Shown here in pieces: positions 1-8,694 of a stretch of 64,000 bases of DNA; within the stretch, counting starts at the first letter, position 1; each line of letters opens with the position of its first letter. The translations under genes were made by a program, and so were the position numbers. The notes below the pieces were generated by a model. The model had not been told where the DNA came from. It was given only the letters and a program-made list of their open reading frames with translations, and searched no databases. Source of the DNA: Paraburkholderia sp. SOS3 (GTDB lineage Bacteria > Pseudomonadota > Gammaproteobacteria > Burkholderiales > Burkholderiaceae); assembly GCF_001922345.1 (NCBI RefSeq), contig NZ_CP018811.1, forward strand, positions 2,728,001 to 2,792,000, in the 5' to 3' direction.

Positions 1-92
1 GTTGGTACCTGTTGGTACCTTTGGTACCTGGTGATACCGGTGGTACCTGGTTGAACCTGGAGGTTTCCTGCGGGTTCCAGGTCGTTCCAGGT
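1..92. repeat. Degenerate short tandem repeat array with GGTACC cores
   Basis: The palindrome GGTACC occurs at 4-9, 14-19, 23-28 and 42-47, with about 10 bp between the first copies. It is followed by decaying relatives (ACCTGG, AACCTGG, TTCCAGG) to about base 92. The first two units, GTTGGTACCT, are identical. The array runs off the left edge of the window, so its full length is unknown. No reading frame explains it. It could be a decayed minisatellite or a cluster of protein-binding sites. Confidence 0.6.
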
Positions 93-391
93 GCATACGC
101 GGATCGCGCATCCGAGGCGCCCGTCGGGGCGAAGAGAAGTCCGAGATTATAACCCGGAAGCGCGCCTGAACCGGGCCTTCGCCGCAACCGGCCGGCTCGC
201 CCGCCTACCCGTCATGCATCGCCGCGCTGCGCTGCTCGTGCGACCGCCCCGCATTGGCTGCTATCATGCGGCCTTTCATCAGACGGGCGCGGTACTGCAC
301 ACCACTGCGGCAAACCAATGCGGCAAGCCACTGCGCAAGCCGCCGCGCCGCATCGGCCATCGGGGCTCCCGCCGGCAATACGAAACACAAT
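93..391. other. Gene-free stretch upstream of the DadA-like gene
   Basis: I see no convincing gene here. Frames open through it on both strands, but they are shadows without a ribosome site. A TATAAC element at 148-153 could be a -10 box, but no -35 hexamer sits 16-18 bp upstream of it, so no promoter is called. Confidence 0.4.
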
Positions 392-1693
392 ATGGATGTC
401 ATTGTCATCGGCGGCGGGATCGTGGGCGTCGCCACCGCCTATCAGTTGCGCGCGGCCGGTCACCGGGTCTGCGTGGTCGAGCGGCACGCGACCGTCGCGC
501 AAGGCGCCACGTACGGCCACGGCGGCACCGTGCTGCCCACTTCGCTCGACGTCTGGTTCGGCCCCACCTTCATGCCGCACCGGCAGGCCGCGAAGAACGG
601 GATCATCCGCAAAACCGGCTTTAACGGCGCGGCTCGCGACTTCGTCAAGCGCCTTGCCGCCTTGCAGACGCCCGACGCTTTCTCGCAGCAATACGCGCGG
701 CTGCGGCCGCTGATCGAATCGGCCCGCGATGCGCTGGCCGATATCGAAGCGCGCTTCGGCCTCGATTTCGAGCAGTCGAACGGCCAGTTGTATCTCGTGC
801 GCGCGCAGCAGGAGTGGGAGCAGATCAAGCCGGCGCTCGAATTGCTGCGCCAGTTCGAAGTGCCGCATCATGTGCTGACGCCGGGCGAATGCGTCGCGCT
901 CGAGCATTCGGTGCCGGCCGATCCGCCGTTCGCGGGCGGCGTGCTGTTTCGCGACGAACGCACGGCGAACTGCCCGCTCTTCGCGAAGCTCGTCAAGCAG
1001 ACGCTCGATACGCAAGGCGGCGTGCAGTTCCAGTTCGGCCGCGAAGTCACCGCGATTCGTCTCGACAGCCAGCGCGCGGCGGTCGAACTGGCGCCGCGGC
1101 CGGGCGACCCCGTCAGTTCGCGCGAAGTCGACGTGATCGGCGCCGATGCGATCGTCGTCGCGGCCGGTGTCGGCAGCTTGCCGCTGCTCGATCGCGTGGG
1201 CCTGCAGTTGCCGCTGCACCCGTTGCGGCTGCACAACCTCGTCGCGCCGATCGCGCGCGAAGAATTCGCGCCCCATATGACGGTCATCGATGCGGTCAAG
1301 CGCATCACGATCACGCGCAGCAATCACCGGTTGCGCATTGCGGGCGGCGCGGTGCTGCAAAGCGCGCGCGACACCGACAAGCCGCTTGGCGAACCGCTGA
1401 CCAAAGAAGCACTCGCGCTGCTCGGCCAGGCGACCCACGACTGGGTGCCCGGCGCCGCGCGCATCTCGCAGGCGCTGCCGTGGGAAGGCATCAAGCTGCT
1501 GTCGCCCGACGGCTTGCCGGTGACCGGCAACGCGCTGCATCCGCGGCTTTTCGTCAATCTCGGCCATGGTCCGGTTGGCTGGGGGCTCGCGTGCGGGTCG
1601 GGCAAGCTGCTCGCGGACCTGATCTCGGGCCGTGCGTCCGATTTGCCGCAGGAGACCGTGGCAGCGCTCGCGCCGGAGCGGTTCAGGCACTGA
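392..1693 (+). CDS. FAD-dependent D-amino-acid dehydrogenase family protein (DadA-like)
   Basis: 433 aa. The start at 392 puts the FAD-binding motif (VIVIGGGIVGVATAYQL) at the extreme N-terminus, as is normal for the DAO/DadA family; a frame open further upstream adds only Arg-rich sequence with no match to the fold. Near the C-terminus the NLGHGPVGWGLACGSG segment is the second FAD-contacting motif of the family. Known DadA proteins deaminate D-amino acids oxidatively and pass electrons to the respiratory chain from the inner face of the membrane. The gene stands alone, without a racemase (dadX) beside it, so it may be a paralogue with another substrate rather than the catabolic D-alanine enzyme. 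Substrate unknown. Confidence 0.8.
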   Translation: MDVIVIGGGIVGVATAYQLRAAGHRVCVVERHATVAQGATYGHGGTVLPTSLDVWFGPTFMPHRQAAKNGIIRKTGFNGAARDFVKRLAALQTPDAFSQQYARLRPLIESARDALADIEARFGLDFEQSNGQLYLVRAQQEWEQIKPALELLRQFEVPHHVLTPGECVALEHSVPADPPFAGGVLFRDERTANCPLFAKLVKQTLDTQGGVQFQFGREVTAIRLDSQRAAVELAPRPGDPVSSREVDVIGADAIVVAAGVGSLPLLDRVGLQLPLHPLRLHNLVAPIAREEFAPHMTVIDAVKRITITRSNHRLRIAGGAVLQSARDTDKPLGEPLTKEALALLGQATHDWVPGAARISQALPWEGIKLLSPDGLPVTGNALHPRLFVNLGHGPVGWGLACGSGKLLADLISGRASDLPQETVAALAPERFRH

Positions 1694-1894
1694 GCCGCGC
1701 TGGCCGCTGGTCGCTCGTCCCTGGTCGCCCGTCGGCGGTGGACGCCAGCGGGCTTCGCCGGTTGGACTCGCCCGCGCTGGTGGCACGGTTACGCACATTG
1801 CCACTAACATCGAGGTAATCGCGCCCGCGGCGCGGGTCTTTCGGCGTGCCGCGGTCTGCGCCTCCTCCACCCGTACGCGCTTCCGAACGCCGCC

Positions 1895-3610
1895 ATGACC
1901 GCTGCCAAGTCCTCCGCGTCCTCGTCTGCCGCTTCTGCGTCGTCATCCGCGCAGTCCGCCGCGGCCGCGCCGATGCTCGTCAATCCGCATGACCGGCCGC
2001 TACCGCTTTACACCGTCGCCGAACTGCGCGCACTCGAAACGCAGGCCGCCGCGGCATTGCCGCCGCATACGCTGATGGCGCGTGCCGGCGCCGCGGCCGC
2101 GCGCTTTCTGATCGAACAGATCGCGCACGACGGCTCCGTCGACGGTGCGCATCCCGTGCTGCTGATCGCGGGGCCGGGCAACAACGGCGGCGATGCGCTC
2201 GTCGTCGCGGCCGAATTGCAGCGCGCGGGCGTCGCCGTCGAGGTCTGCATGCCGGTGGAAGTGAAACCCGACGATGCGCGCTGGGCGCTCGGCGAAGCGC
2301 GTGCCGCAGGCGTGACGATCACGGCGACGGCGCCCGCGTCGCTCGACGGCTTCGGCTGGATCGTCGACGGCATGTTCGGCATCGGCCTTGCGCGGCCGCT
2401 CGAAGGCGTGTTCGCCGAGCTGGCGCAGCGGCTCGCGGCGCGCGCGTCGAGTACGCCGGCCGATGCGGCGCAGTGGCCGCATGCCGCCTCGCCTGCCTCG
2501 CCTGCCTCGCCTGTCATGCCGGCATCGCCCGCGGCGCATGGACGCGTGCTCGCGCTCGATGTGCCAAGCGGTCTCGATAGCGATACCGGCAACGTCGTCG
2601 ACGGCGGCGTCGCGGTCCGCGCGACATGCACGGTCACGTTCATCGGCGCGAAGCCGGGCCTCTTCATGGGCGCGGGGCGCGATCTCGCGGGCGCGGTAAG
2701 CGTGGCGCCGCTCGAACTCGACTCAAACCGCGCGCATCACCGGGCCGGCGCGCAACTGAACGCGCCGGCACTGTTCGCCGCGCATTTTCCGCCGCGCGAT
2801 TTTGCCACCCACAAAGGCACGTTCGGCAGCCTCGCGGTGGTCGGCGGCGATACGGGCATGTGCGGTGCGCCGATTCTCGCGGCGCGCGCCGCGCTTTATA
2901 CCGGTGCCGGCAAGGTCCATGTCGCGTTGCTCGGCGCCGGCGGTCCGGCCTACGATCCGCCTCATCCCGAACTGATGCTGCATGCGATCGACGACCTGCC
3001 GCTCGACAGCATGGATGCGCTATCGATCGGCTGCGGCATGGGCCATGGCGAGCGGGCGACGCGCGTGCTGCACGACGTCTTGCCGCTCGATCTGCCGAAG
3101 CTCTTCGATGCCGACGCGCTGAATCTGCTCGCCCGCGATGCGTCGCTCGCGGCGGCGCTCGAGGCGCGCGGCTCGCGCGACAACGACCCGGCGATTCTTA
3201 CACCGCATCCGCTCGAAGCCGCGCGCCTGCTCGGCATCGACGCGCCGGCCGTGCAGCGCGACCGGCTCGCCGCGGCGCGCGCGCTGACGCGCCGCTTTGC
3301 GAGCGTCGTGGTGCTGAAAGGGACCGGCACGGTCGTCGCGGCGCCGGACGGCCGCCTCGCGATCAATCCGACCGGCAATGCGGCGCTCGCGACGGGCGGC
3401 ACCGGCGATGTGCTCGGCGGGATCATCGGCGCGCTGCTCGCGCAGGGCTTGCCGCGATACGAAGCGGCGCTCGCGGGCGTCTATCTGCATGGGCTCGCCG
3501 CGGATGCGCTCACAGCGCGCGGCGACGGTCCCGCCGGATGCACCGCGGGCGAACTCGCGCCGATGGTGCGCAAACTGCTGAACCGCCTGTTCTATCCCGC
3601 GCAGGGTTAG
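1895..3610 (+). CDS. nnr: Bifunctional NAD(P)H-hydrate epimerase / ADP-dependent NAD(P)H-hydrate dehydratase
   Basis: 571 aa, two fused domains. The N-terminal YjeF epimerase domain (about residues 35-265) shows GPGNNGGDAL. The C-terminal ribokinase-like dehydratase domain (about 290-565) shows TPHPLEAARLLG and the nucleotide-binding ATGGTGDVLGG. Together they repair damaged NADHX and NADPHX in the cytosol: the epimerase interconverts R and S forms and the dehydratase restores the S form at the expense of ADP. The first 26 residues are Ser/Ala low complexity, and a second ATG at 1973 would remove them and may be the real start. Another Ala/Ser/Pro-rich insert (about residues 190-215) is encoded by a 9-bp repeat. 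The length exceeds the usual 490-510 because of these two stretches. Confidence 0.93.
   Translation: MTAAKSSASSSAASASSSAQSAAAAPMLVNPHDRPLPLYTVAELRALETQAAAALPPHTLMARAGAAAARFLIEQIAHDGSVDGAHPVLLIAGPGNNGGDALVVAAELQRAGVAVEVCMPVEVKPDDARWALGEARAAGVTITATAPASLDGFGWIVDGMFGIGLARPLEGVFAELAQRLAARASSTPADAAQWPHAASPASPASPVMPASPAAHGRVLALDVPSGLDSDTGNVVDGGVAVRATCTVTFIGAKPGLFMGAGRDLAGAVSVAPLELDSNRAHHRAGAQLNAPALFAAHFPPRDFATHKGTFGSLAVVGGDTGMCGAPILAARAALYTGAGKVHVALLGAGGPAYDPPHPELMLHAIDDLPLDSMDALSIGCGMGHGERATRVLHDVLPLDLPKLFDADALNLLARDASLAAALEARGSRDNDPAILTPHPLEAARLLGIDAPAVQRDRLAAARALTRRFASVVVLKGTGTVVAAPDGRLAINPTGNAALATGGTGDVLGGIIGALLAQGLPRYEAALAGVYLHGLAADALTARGDGPAGCTAGELAPMVRKLLNRLFYPAQG
2486..2512 (+). repeat. Three tandem 9-bp repeats inside nnr
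   Basis: Three identical units GCCTCGCCT lie head to tail and encode SPA-type triplets in the linker of the Nnr epimerase domain. Gain or loss of units keeps the frame. Confidence 0.85.
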
Positions 3611-3638
3611 ACGGCCCTGCCCAACCAGGCATGCAGCA

Positions 3639-4499
3639 TCACACCGCATGCATGCGCGGCTGCAGCATCGGATACGTGAACAGCAGAAAGTGCGTCGCGT
3701 TGAGCGCGAAGTGCGCGAGCACCGCCGCGCGCAGTCCGCCGAAGCGGTAGGCAAGCCCATAGCCTAGCCCCGCGACCGCGCCGAACACGACCCACAGCCA
3801 TCCGCCTCCCGGCAAATGCATGAGGCCGAACAGCACGGATGCGACGACGAGCGCGATCGTCTTGCCGAGCGGACGGCCGTCGAAGAGCCGCATCATGCCG
3901 CCTTGCAGATAGCCGCGAAAGAACGCTTCCTCGACGACCGACACGAGCAGCAGGTTGTTGACGAGAAAAAGCAAGGCATCGGCCGGCCACTTCGGCTCCC
4001 AGACGATGAGCCGCATCGCGAACGCGGTGCCGATGCAGACGAGCGCCGTCAAGAGCCACCCGCCGATGCCTGCGGCGAGCGCAAGCGTCGCATTCTGCGG
4101 CCCGCGTATCCAGCGAAACGTCAGCAGCAGCCAGAACGCCACGAGCGGCTTGTCGAGATTCAGATACATCGTGAACGGCAGCGCGTCGGCGGTAAAGCGC
4201 TCCGCATGAATCACGCGCGGATTATGAAAGCCCGGCACCCAATGCAGGATCAGCGCGACACCGATCACGATGAAAACTGCATGCGCAACGCGGCGCACGG
4301 CCGGCGGACGCGGCGGCAGCACCGCATAGGCAAGCACGAGCAGCACGACAATGGCGGCGAGCGCCGCGGCGCCGAGCATCCCTGATACGAACGCTGCACC
4401 GTAACCGACCACGAGCAGCGCCACGCCGATCGCGCGCCGCTCGATCAGCCACGTCGCGGGCACCGCAAGGAAAATCGCGACCCAGGACAAGACAAACAT
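3639..4499 (-). CDS. CPBP family intramembrane glutamic endopeptidase
   Basis: 286 aa, very hydrophobic, with about eight predicted membrane segments. The start at 4499 begins with a hydrophobic helix (MFVLSWVAIFL); the longer upstream frame is Arg-rich and was discarded. The three signature motifs of the CPBP/Abi family are in order in the C-terminal half: EEAFFRGYLQ (EExxxR), FGLMHLP (FxxxH) and HFALNATHF (HxxxN). Relatives are Rce1 CAAX proteases and bacteriocin-immunity or PrsW-like site proteases. The bacterial target is usually unknown, and nothing around this gene (a metabolite-repair gene and pgi) reveals it. Confidence 0.88.
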   Translation of the reverse strand: MFVLSWVAIFLAVPATWLIERRAIGVALLVVGYGAAFVSGMLGAAALAAIVVLLVLAYAVLPPRPPAVRRVAHAVFIVIGVALILHWVPGFHNPRVIHAERFTADALPFTMYLNLDKPLVAFWLLLTFRWIRGPQNATLALAAGIGGWLLTALVCIGTAFAMRLIVWEPKWPADALLFLVNNLLLVSVVEEAFFRGYLQGGMMRLFDGRPLGKTIALVVASVLFGLMHLPGGGWLWVVFGAVAGLGYGLAYRFGGLRAAVLAHFALNATHFLLFTYPMLQPRMHAV

Positions 4500-4905
4500 C
4501 GAATCCCCGCAAAAAATGCGCTCGCGCGCGGCCGGCAAGCGCCTCGCATCGTTCCGGCGGATGGCCGGTGCATGGCTGACCCGATCGCTGCCAGCTCGTG
4601 GCGCTGAGCGAATGGTATGAATAAAACGGTCAAGCGCGACGATACCGTATCGTTGCGTAACGCGCGCTGAACCCGGCATCCGCGCATCGGTGCGGCTAGG
4701 CCGGGCATTGAGCATTGGGCGTCGCGCTGCGCCTCGGGTCCGTCGATGTCCCGTTATCTGGGGCTCCAGCGCCCACGCTGAACAGCGCGATCGTGCGCCG
4801 CTATACTGAGTGACTGCATGCGTCGACGGCGCGCTGCCGCGATTCCCGGAACGCACCTGCCGGGCGCGCCGTCTCCCTTCGTGCCCCTTCGTTTGACGGA
4901 CGGTT
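4500..4905. other. Intergenic region between the CPBP gene and pgi
   Basis: No gene is seen. It must hold divergent promoters. On the plus strand a TATACT hexamer at 4802-4807 looks like a -10 box for pgi, with a poor -35 (CTGAAC, 4778-4783) 18 bp upstream. That would give a leader of about 90 nt. Confidence 0.4.
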
Positions 4906-6528
4906 ATGACCAAGATCACTTTTCCCGCCTGGACCTCACTGCAAGCGCATTACGAACAGATTCGCGATGCACGGATGCGTGACTGGTTCAAACCCGAGAA
5001 CGACCCTGCCCCGACCCGCGCTGAACGCTTCACGTACTCGGGCGGCGGCATCGCAGCCGACTTTTCGAAGAACCGCATCACGGACGACACGCTGAAGCTG
5101 CTGGTCCAGCTCGCGCGCGAAGCAGGCGTCGAGAAGCGCCGCGACGCGATGTTCGCGGGCGAGATCGTCAATCCGACCGAGCACCGCGCGGTGCTGCACA
5201 CGGCCTTGCGCGCAAGCGACCCGAACGCGCCGTTCAACGCGCAGGTCAAGGCCGAGCGCGCGAAGATGGCCGCGTTCGCGACACAGGTGCGCGACGGCAA
5301 TTGGACCGGTTACACCGGCAAGCGCATTCGCCATATCGTCAATATCGGCATCGGCGGCTCCGACCTCGGGCCGAAGATGGTCGTGCATGCGTTGAAGCAC
5401 ATCGCGTCGCCCGATATCTCCGCGCATTTCGTGTCGAACGTCGACGGTGCGGATCTGTACCGCGTGATCGAGAACATCGATCCCGAAGAAACGCTCGCGA
5501 TCGTCGTATCGAAAACGTTTACGACGCTCGAAACGATGACGAATGCGCGCTCCATGCGCGACTGGTTCCTGCAAAATGGCTGCCCGGAAAGCCAGCTCGC
5601 GAAGCATTTCGTCGGGGTGTCCGCGAACCCCGCCGAAGTCGTCAAGTTCGGCATCGCGAAAGAGAACGTGTTCGAGATGTGGGACTGGGTCGGCGGCCGC
5701 TATTCGCTGTGGTCCGCGGTGGGCCTGTCGATCATGATCGCGATCGGACCGAAGCATTTCGACGAACTGCTCGCCGGCGCGAATGAAATGGACCAGCATT
5801 TCCGCACCGCGCCGCTCGATCGCAACCTGCCCGTGCTGCTCGGCATGATCGGCATCTGGTATCGGAACTTCTTCGGTTCGCAGAGCTATCTCGTCGCGCC
5901 GTATTCGGAAGCGCTGCACTTCCTGCCGTCCTATCTGCAGCAGCTCGAGATGGAGAGCAACGGCAAACAGGCGCGCCTCGACGGCACGTTCGTCGACTAT
6001 GCGACGTCGGCGGTGACATGGGGCGAACCCGGCACGAACGGCCAGCATGCGTTCTTCCAGATGCTGCACCAGGGCCCGACGATCGTGCCGATCGATTTCA
6101 TCGCGATCCTGACGCCCGAGCATCCGCTTGCCGACCATCATCCGAAGCTGCTCGCGAACTGCTTTGCGCAAAGCGAGGCCATGATGCTCGGCCGCACCGA
6201 GGAAGAGGCGAAAAAGGTCGCGGGCCCGGACAAACCGCAGCTCGTGCCGCACATCATGTTCCCCGGCAACCGGCCGACCACGACGATCCTCGTCGACGCG
6301 CTGACCGCGCATTCGCTCGGCTCGCTGATCGCACTTTACGAGCACAAGGTGCTGACGCAGGGAACGGTGTGGAACATCAACTCGTTCGATCAGTGGGGCG
6401 TCGAGCTCGGCAAGATTCTCGGCAAGGTGGTCGAAGCCGATCTGACGGCGGCCAGCACCGATGCGGGCAAGCATGATTCGTCGACGTCCGCGTTGATTGC
6501 ACGGGCGCGGGCGGCGTTGAAGAAGTAA
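4906..6528 (+). CDS. pgi: Glucose-6-phosphate isomerase
   Basis: 540 aa, the normal length for bacterial Pgi. It interconverts glucose 6-phosphate and fructose 6-phosphate in the cytosol, at the head of glycolysis and gluconeogenesis and beside the Entner-Doudoroff route. The phosphosugar-binding part contains [11 protein letters not shown] and [11 protein letters not shown], and the first family signature appears as [15 protein letters not shown]. The catalytic Glu lies in [11 protein letters not shown] and the second signature is near [15 protein letters not shown]. It starts on ATG after an upstream region carrying a possible TATACT -10 box. A strong rho-independent terminator follows the stop. 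Confidence 0.97.
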   Translation: MTKITFPAWTSLQAHYEQIRDARMRDWFKPENDPAPTRAERFTYSGGGIAADFSKNRITDDTLKLLVQLAREAGVEKRRDAMFAGEIVNPTEHRAVLHTALRASDPNAPFNAQVKAERAKMAAFATQVRDGNWTGYTGKRIRHIVNIGIGGSDLGPKMVVHALKHIASPDISAHFVSNVDGADLYRVIENIDPEETLAIVVSKTFTTLETMTNARSMRDWFLQNGCPESQLAKHFVGVSANPAEVVKFGIAKENVFEMWDWVGGRYSLWSAVGLSIMIAIGPKHFDELLAGANEMDQHFRTAPLDRNLPVLLGMIGIWYRNFFGSQSYLVAPYSEALHFLPSYLQQLEMESNGKQARLDGTFVDYATSAVTWGEPGTNGQHAFFQMLHQGPTIVPIDFIAILTPEHPLADHHPKLLANCFAQSEAMMLGRTEEEAKKVAGPDKPQLVPHIMFPGNRPTTTILVDALTAHSLGSLIALYEHKVLTQGTVWNINSFDQWGVELGKILGKVVEADLTAASTDAGKHDSSTSALIARARAALKK

Positions 6529-6550
6529 TTTGCCGGTTTCGATGGAAGAC

Positions 6551-6581
6551 GCGGGCCTTCGATTCGAATGGCCCGCTTTTT
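6551..6581 (+). terminator. Rho-independent terminator of pgi
   Basis: Stem GCGGGCC (6551-6557) pairs with GGCCCGC (6570-6576). An inner TTCG/CGAA pairing extends the stem, and a run of five T follows. It lies between the convergent pgi and ybbA-like genes. Confidence 0.85.
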
Positions 6582-6611
6582 GTTTTGCGTTCTGCTTTCT
6601 CTGGCGTCTCG

Positions 6612-7298
6612 CTAGACAAGCCGCCCCGCCTCGATCGTCACCGTCGTATCGCAGCGGCGCGCCAGCTCGATGTCATGCGTGACGAGCACGAGCGTCGCGC
6701 CGTTCGCGCGGTTCATCTCGAACATCAGGTCGATGACCGCGTGGCCGGTCGCCGCATCGAGGCTGCCGGTCGGTTCGTCGGCGAAGAGAATGGCCGGATG
6801 CGTGACGAATGCGCGCGCCAGCGCGACGCGCTGCTGTTCGCCGCCCGACAGCAGCTTCGGATAGTGGCGCATGCGCTCGCCGAGCCCGACCTGCGTGAGC
6901 AGCGCTCGCGCCCTCGCGACGATGTCGCGCGCGGCCATGCCGCCTTGCAGTTCGAGCGGCAGTGTGACGTTTTCGAGCGCTGTCAGATGCGGCATCAGCT
7001 GGAACGACTGGAACACGAAACCAACGGAGCCGCTGCGCAAGGCCGCACGCCCGTCTTCGTCGAGTTCGGATAACTCACGGCCAAGCAAACGAACCGACCC
7101 CGAGGTCGCGCTGTCCAATCCCGCGAGCAAGCCGAGCAGCGTGGACTTGCCCGACCCCGATGCACCCACGATCGCCACACGGCTGCTGGCTTCGATCGAC
7201 AGATCGATGCTGTCGAGTATCGTCAGCTCGCCTGTTGCGTCCTTAACCTTCTTCGTCAAACCCCGCACTTCGATGACTGGATCGGATTTGTTTTGCAT
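6612..7298 (-). CDS. ybbA: ABC transporter ATP-binding protein, LolD/YbbA type
   Basis: 228 aa, a complete ABC ATPase: Walker A GASGSGKST (about residue 40), Q-loop FVFQSFQL, signature LSGGEQQRVALARA, Walker B ILFADEPTG and the switch His in VLVTHD. LolD/MacB-type ATPases drive membrane proteins that extract or export envelope substrates. In E. coli ybbA is divergent from tesA and is followed by the large permease gene ybbP. The divergent tesA is present here, but pgi follows convergently, so the permease must be elsewhere or absent. The ATG overlaps that of tesA by two bases, and no clear Shine-Dalgarno precedes it. Confidence 0.88.
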   Translation of the reverse strand: MQNKSDPVIEVRGLTKKVKDATGELTILDSIDLSIEASSRVAIVGASGSGKSTLLGLLAGLDSATSGSVRLLGRELSELDEDGRAALRSGSVGFVFQSFQLMPHLTALENVTLPLELQGGMAARDIVARARALLTQVGLGERMRHYPKLLSGGEQQRVALARAFVTHPAILFADEPTGSLDAATGHAVIDLMFEMNRANGATLVLVTHDIELARRCDTTVTIEAGRLV

Positions 7299-8082
7299 GT
7301 TGAAGCGTAGGTTGAAAGTGCATGCGCTTTGTCAGGCCGCGCTGATCGCCGCTCGTGTGACGCCTGTCGTGCTGGTCGCGAGCTTCGCGGCTCATGCCGA
7401 TGCCGCTTCTGCTGCGACTACCGGTGCGACGACCGGTGCGACTCCCGCTGCATCAGCCACCGCATCTGCCAGATTTACACAGACCAATGCGCCCGCGAAC
7501 AAGCCCACGGTTGCGGCCAGGCCGGTCATCGTCGTGCTCGGCGACAGTCTCTCCGCCGAGTACGGCCTGCCGCGCGATACGGGCTGGGTGCAACTGATGC
7601 GGCAGCGTCTCGCCGACCAGCGGCTCGATTATAGCGTTGCGAACGCAAGCATCAGCGGCGATACCACGAGCGGCGGCCGGGCGCGCTTGCCGGTGCTGCT
7701 CGAGCGGTTGAAGCCCGCTATCGTGATTGTCGAACTGGGCGCCAACGACGCACTGCGCGGTGTACCGCTTTCAACGACCAAAGACAATCTGCGTACGATC
7801 ATCGAACAGTCGCAGCAGGCGCATGCGAAGGTCGTGCTGATCGGCATGTACGTTCCGCCTAATTACGGTCCCGACTACACACAAAAGTTCCACGGCATGT
7901 ACGTCGCGTTGTCGAGCGAGTTTCATGTGCCGCTCGTGCCGTTTCTGCTCGCCGGCATCGAGAGCAAACCCGATATGTTTCAGGCCGATCAGATCCATCC
8001 GACTCAGCAGGCACAGCCCCTGCTACTCGACAACGTGTGGCCGGCCGTGAAACCGCTTCTTCGCACAACTTCGACGCGGTGA
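7297..8082 (+). CDS. tesA: Arylesterase / multifunctional acyl-CoA thioesterase I (GDSL family)
   Basis: 261 aa with an N-terminal export signal: MLKRRLK, a hydrophobic core (VTPVVLVASF) and a likely cleavage after AHA, followed by an Ala/Thr-rich spacer to about residue 65. The SGNH-hydrolase blocks follow: block I VVLGDSLSAEYG with the nucleophile Ser, a Gly block around ISGDTTSGG, the Asn block ELGANDALRG, and the catalytic Asp/His in DQIHPTQQAQ. TesA enzymes are periplasmic thioesterase/lysophospholipase/esterases of broad specificity. The frame stays open far upstream, but only this ATG gives a signal peptide. A weak hairpin followed by six T at 8172-8177 may end the transcript. Confidence 0.9.
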   Translation: MLKRRLKVHALCQAALIAARVTPVVLVASFAAHADAASAATTGATTGATPAASATASARFTQTNAPANKPTVAARPVIVVLGDSLSAEYGLPRDTGWVQLMRQRLADQRLDYSVANASISGDTTSGGRARLPVLLERLKPAIVIVELGANDALRGVPLSTTKDNLRTIIEQSQQAHAKVVLIGMYVPPNYGPDYTQKFHGMYVALSSEFHVPLVPFLLAGIESKPDMFQADQIHPTQQAQPLLLDNVWPAVKPLLRTTSTR

Positions 8083-8199
8083 ACAGCACGCTGACATCTT
8101 GTTTCCTAATATTGGGGAACGTGCCTGGATGAGGTCTATCCGACACTATCGCCGGCTCCGCAAACCGGTTCTTTTTTAAGCGACTATGAAGGAGATGAC

Positions 8200-8541
8200 G
8201 TGAAACACTTACCTCTTATCGCTTTGACAGTGGCGATTTCCGCTTGTGCAGCCCAGCCGCCTGCAGGTGTGCAGTCAGTCGGCACGAGCCAGCAACCTCC
8301 CGCAGCCGTCGGCAAGTGCATTGCGCAGAAATGGGCCGACAAGTCGCAACAACAGGTCGTGACGCAGAACACGCTCGCATGGGATCGGGCCATGGACGTA
8401 TATGCGCCTGGTCAGCAACCGCCCAGCGGCTCGGCCGCACTCGTGCGTCCGTCGTACCAAGGTTCGGGAACGTGGGTAGGTTTCCGCCCGGGTGCAAGCG
8501 GCGGCACGGCAGATACCAGCGATATCAGCGGCTGCCTGTAA
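8200..8541 (+). CDS. Small putative lipoprotein, function unknown
   Basis: 113 aa. The start is GTG at 8200, behind a good ribosome site (AAGGAG, 8189-8194). The N-terminus MKHLPLIALTVAISAC ends in a lipobox (ISAC), predicting lipidation at Cys16 and an envelope location. The mature part is Pro/Gln/Gly-rich with a central segment GKCIAQKWADKSQQQVVTQN and a C-terminal Cys that could pair with Cys39. I do not recognise a named family. It lies between tesA and the convergent ppiD, separated from the latter by a terminator that may serve both. Confidence 0.7.
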   Translation: MKHLPLIALTVAISACAAQPPAGVQSVGTSQQPPAAVGKCIAQKWADKSQQQVVTQNTLAWDRAMDVYAPGQQPPSGSAALVRPSYQGSGTWVGFRPGASGGTADTSDISGCL

Positions 8542-8607
8542 CCGTAACGCGCGTCGCGCGTATCGCCCGACGATTCGAAGAAGTACTAGAAGTACCCGAG
8601 GAAAAGA

Positions 8608-8633
8608 AAAAGCCCCGCAAATGCGGGGCTTTT
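8608..8633. terminator. Bidirectional terminator between the lipoprotein gene and ppiD
   Basis: Stem AAAAGCCCCGCA (8608-8619) pairs with TGCGGGGCTTTT (8622-8633) around a two-base gap. Flanking A-rich and T-rich runs would serve transcription from both sides. Confidence 0.85.
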
Positions 8634-8694
8634 TCTTGGGCGAGGCATGGACTCAGGAGACGCATGTGCGCATGCCTGTGTCCGCCGTCGAGCG

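Noticed and set aside
1..92. CRISPR array at the left edge
   Set aside because: Units are about 10 bp with no unique spacers of 30 bp, and no cas genes are present.
212..1870. 552-codon frame antisense to the DadA-like gene
   Set aside because: Arg/Ala/Gln-rich product without motifs; a shadow of the real gene on the plus strand.
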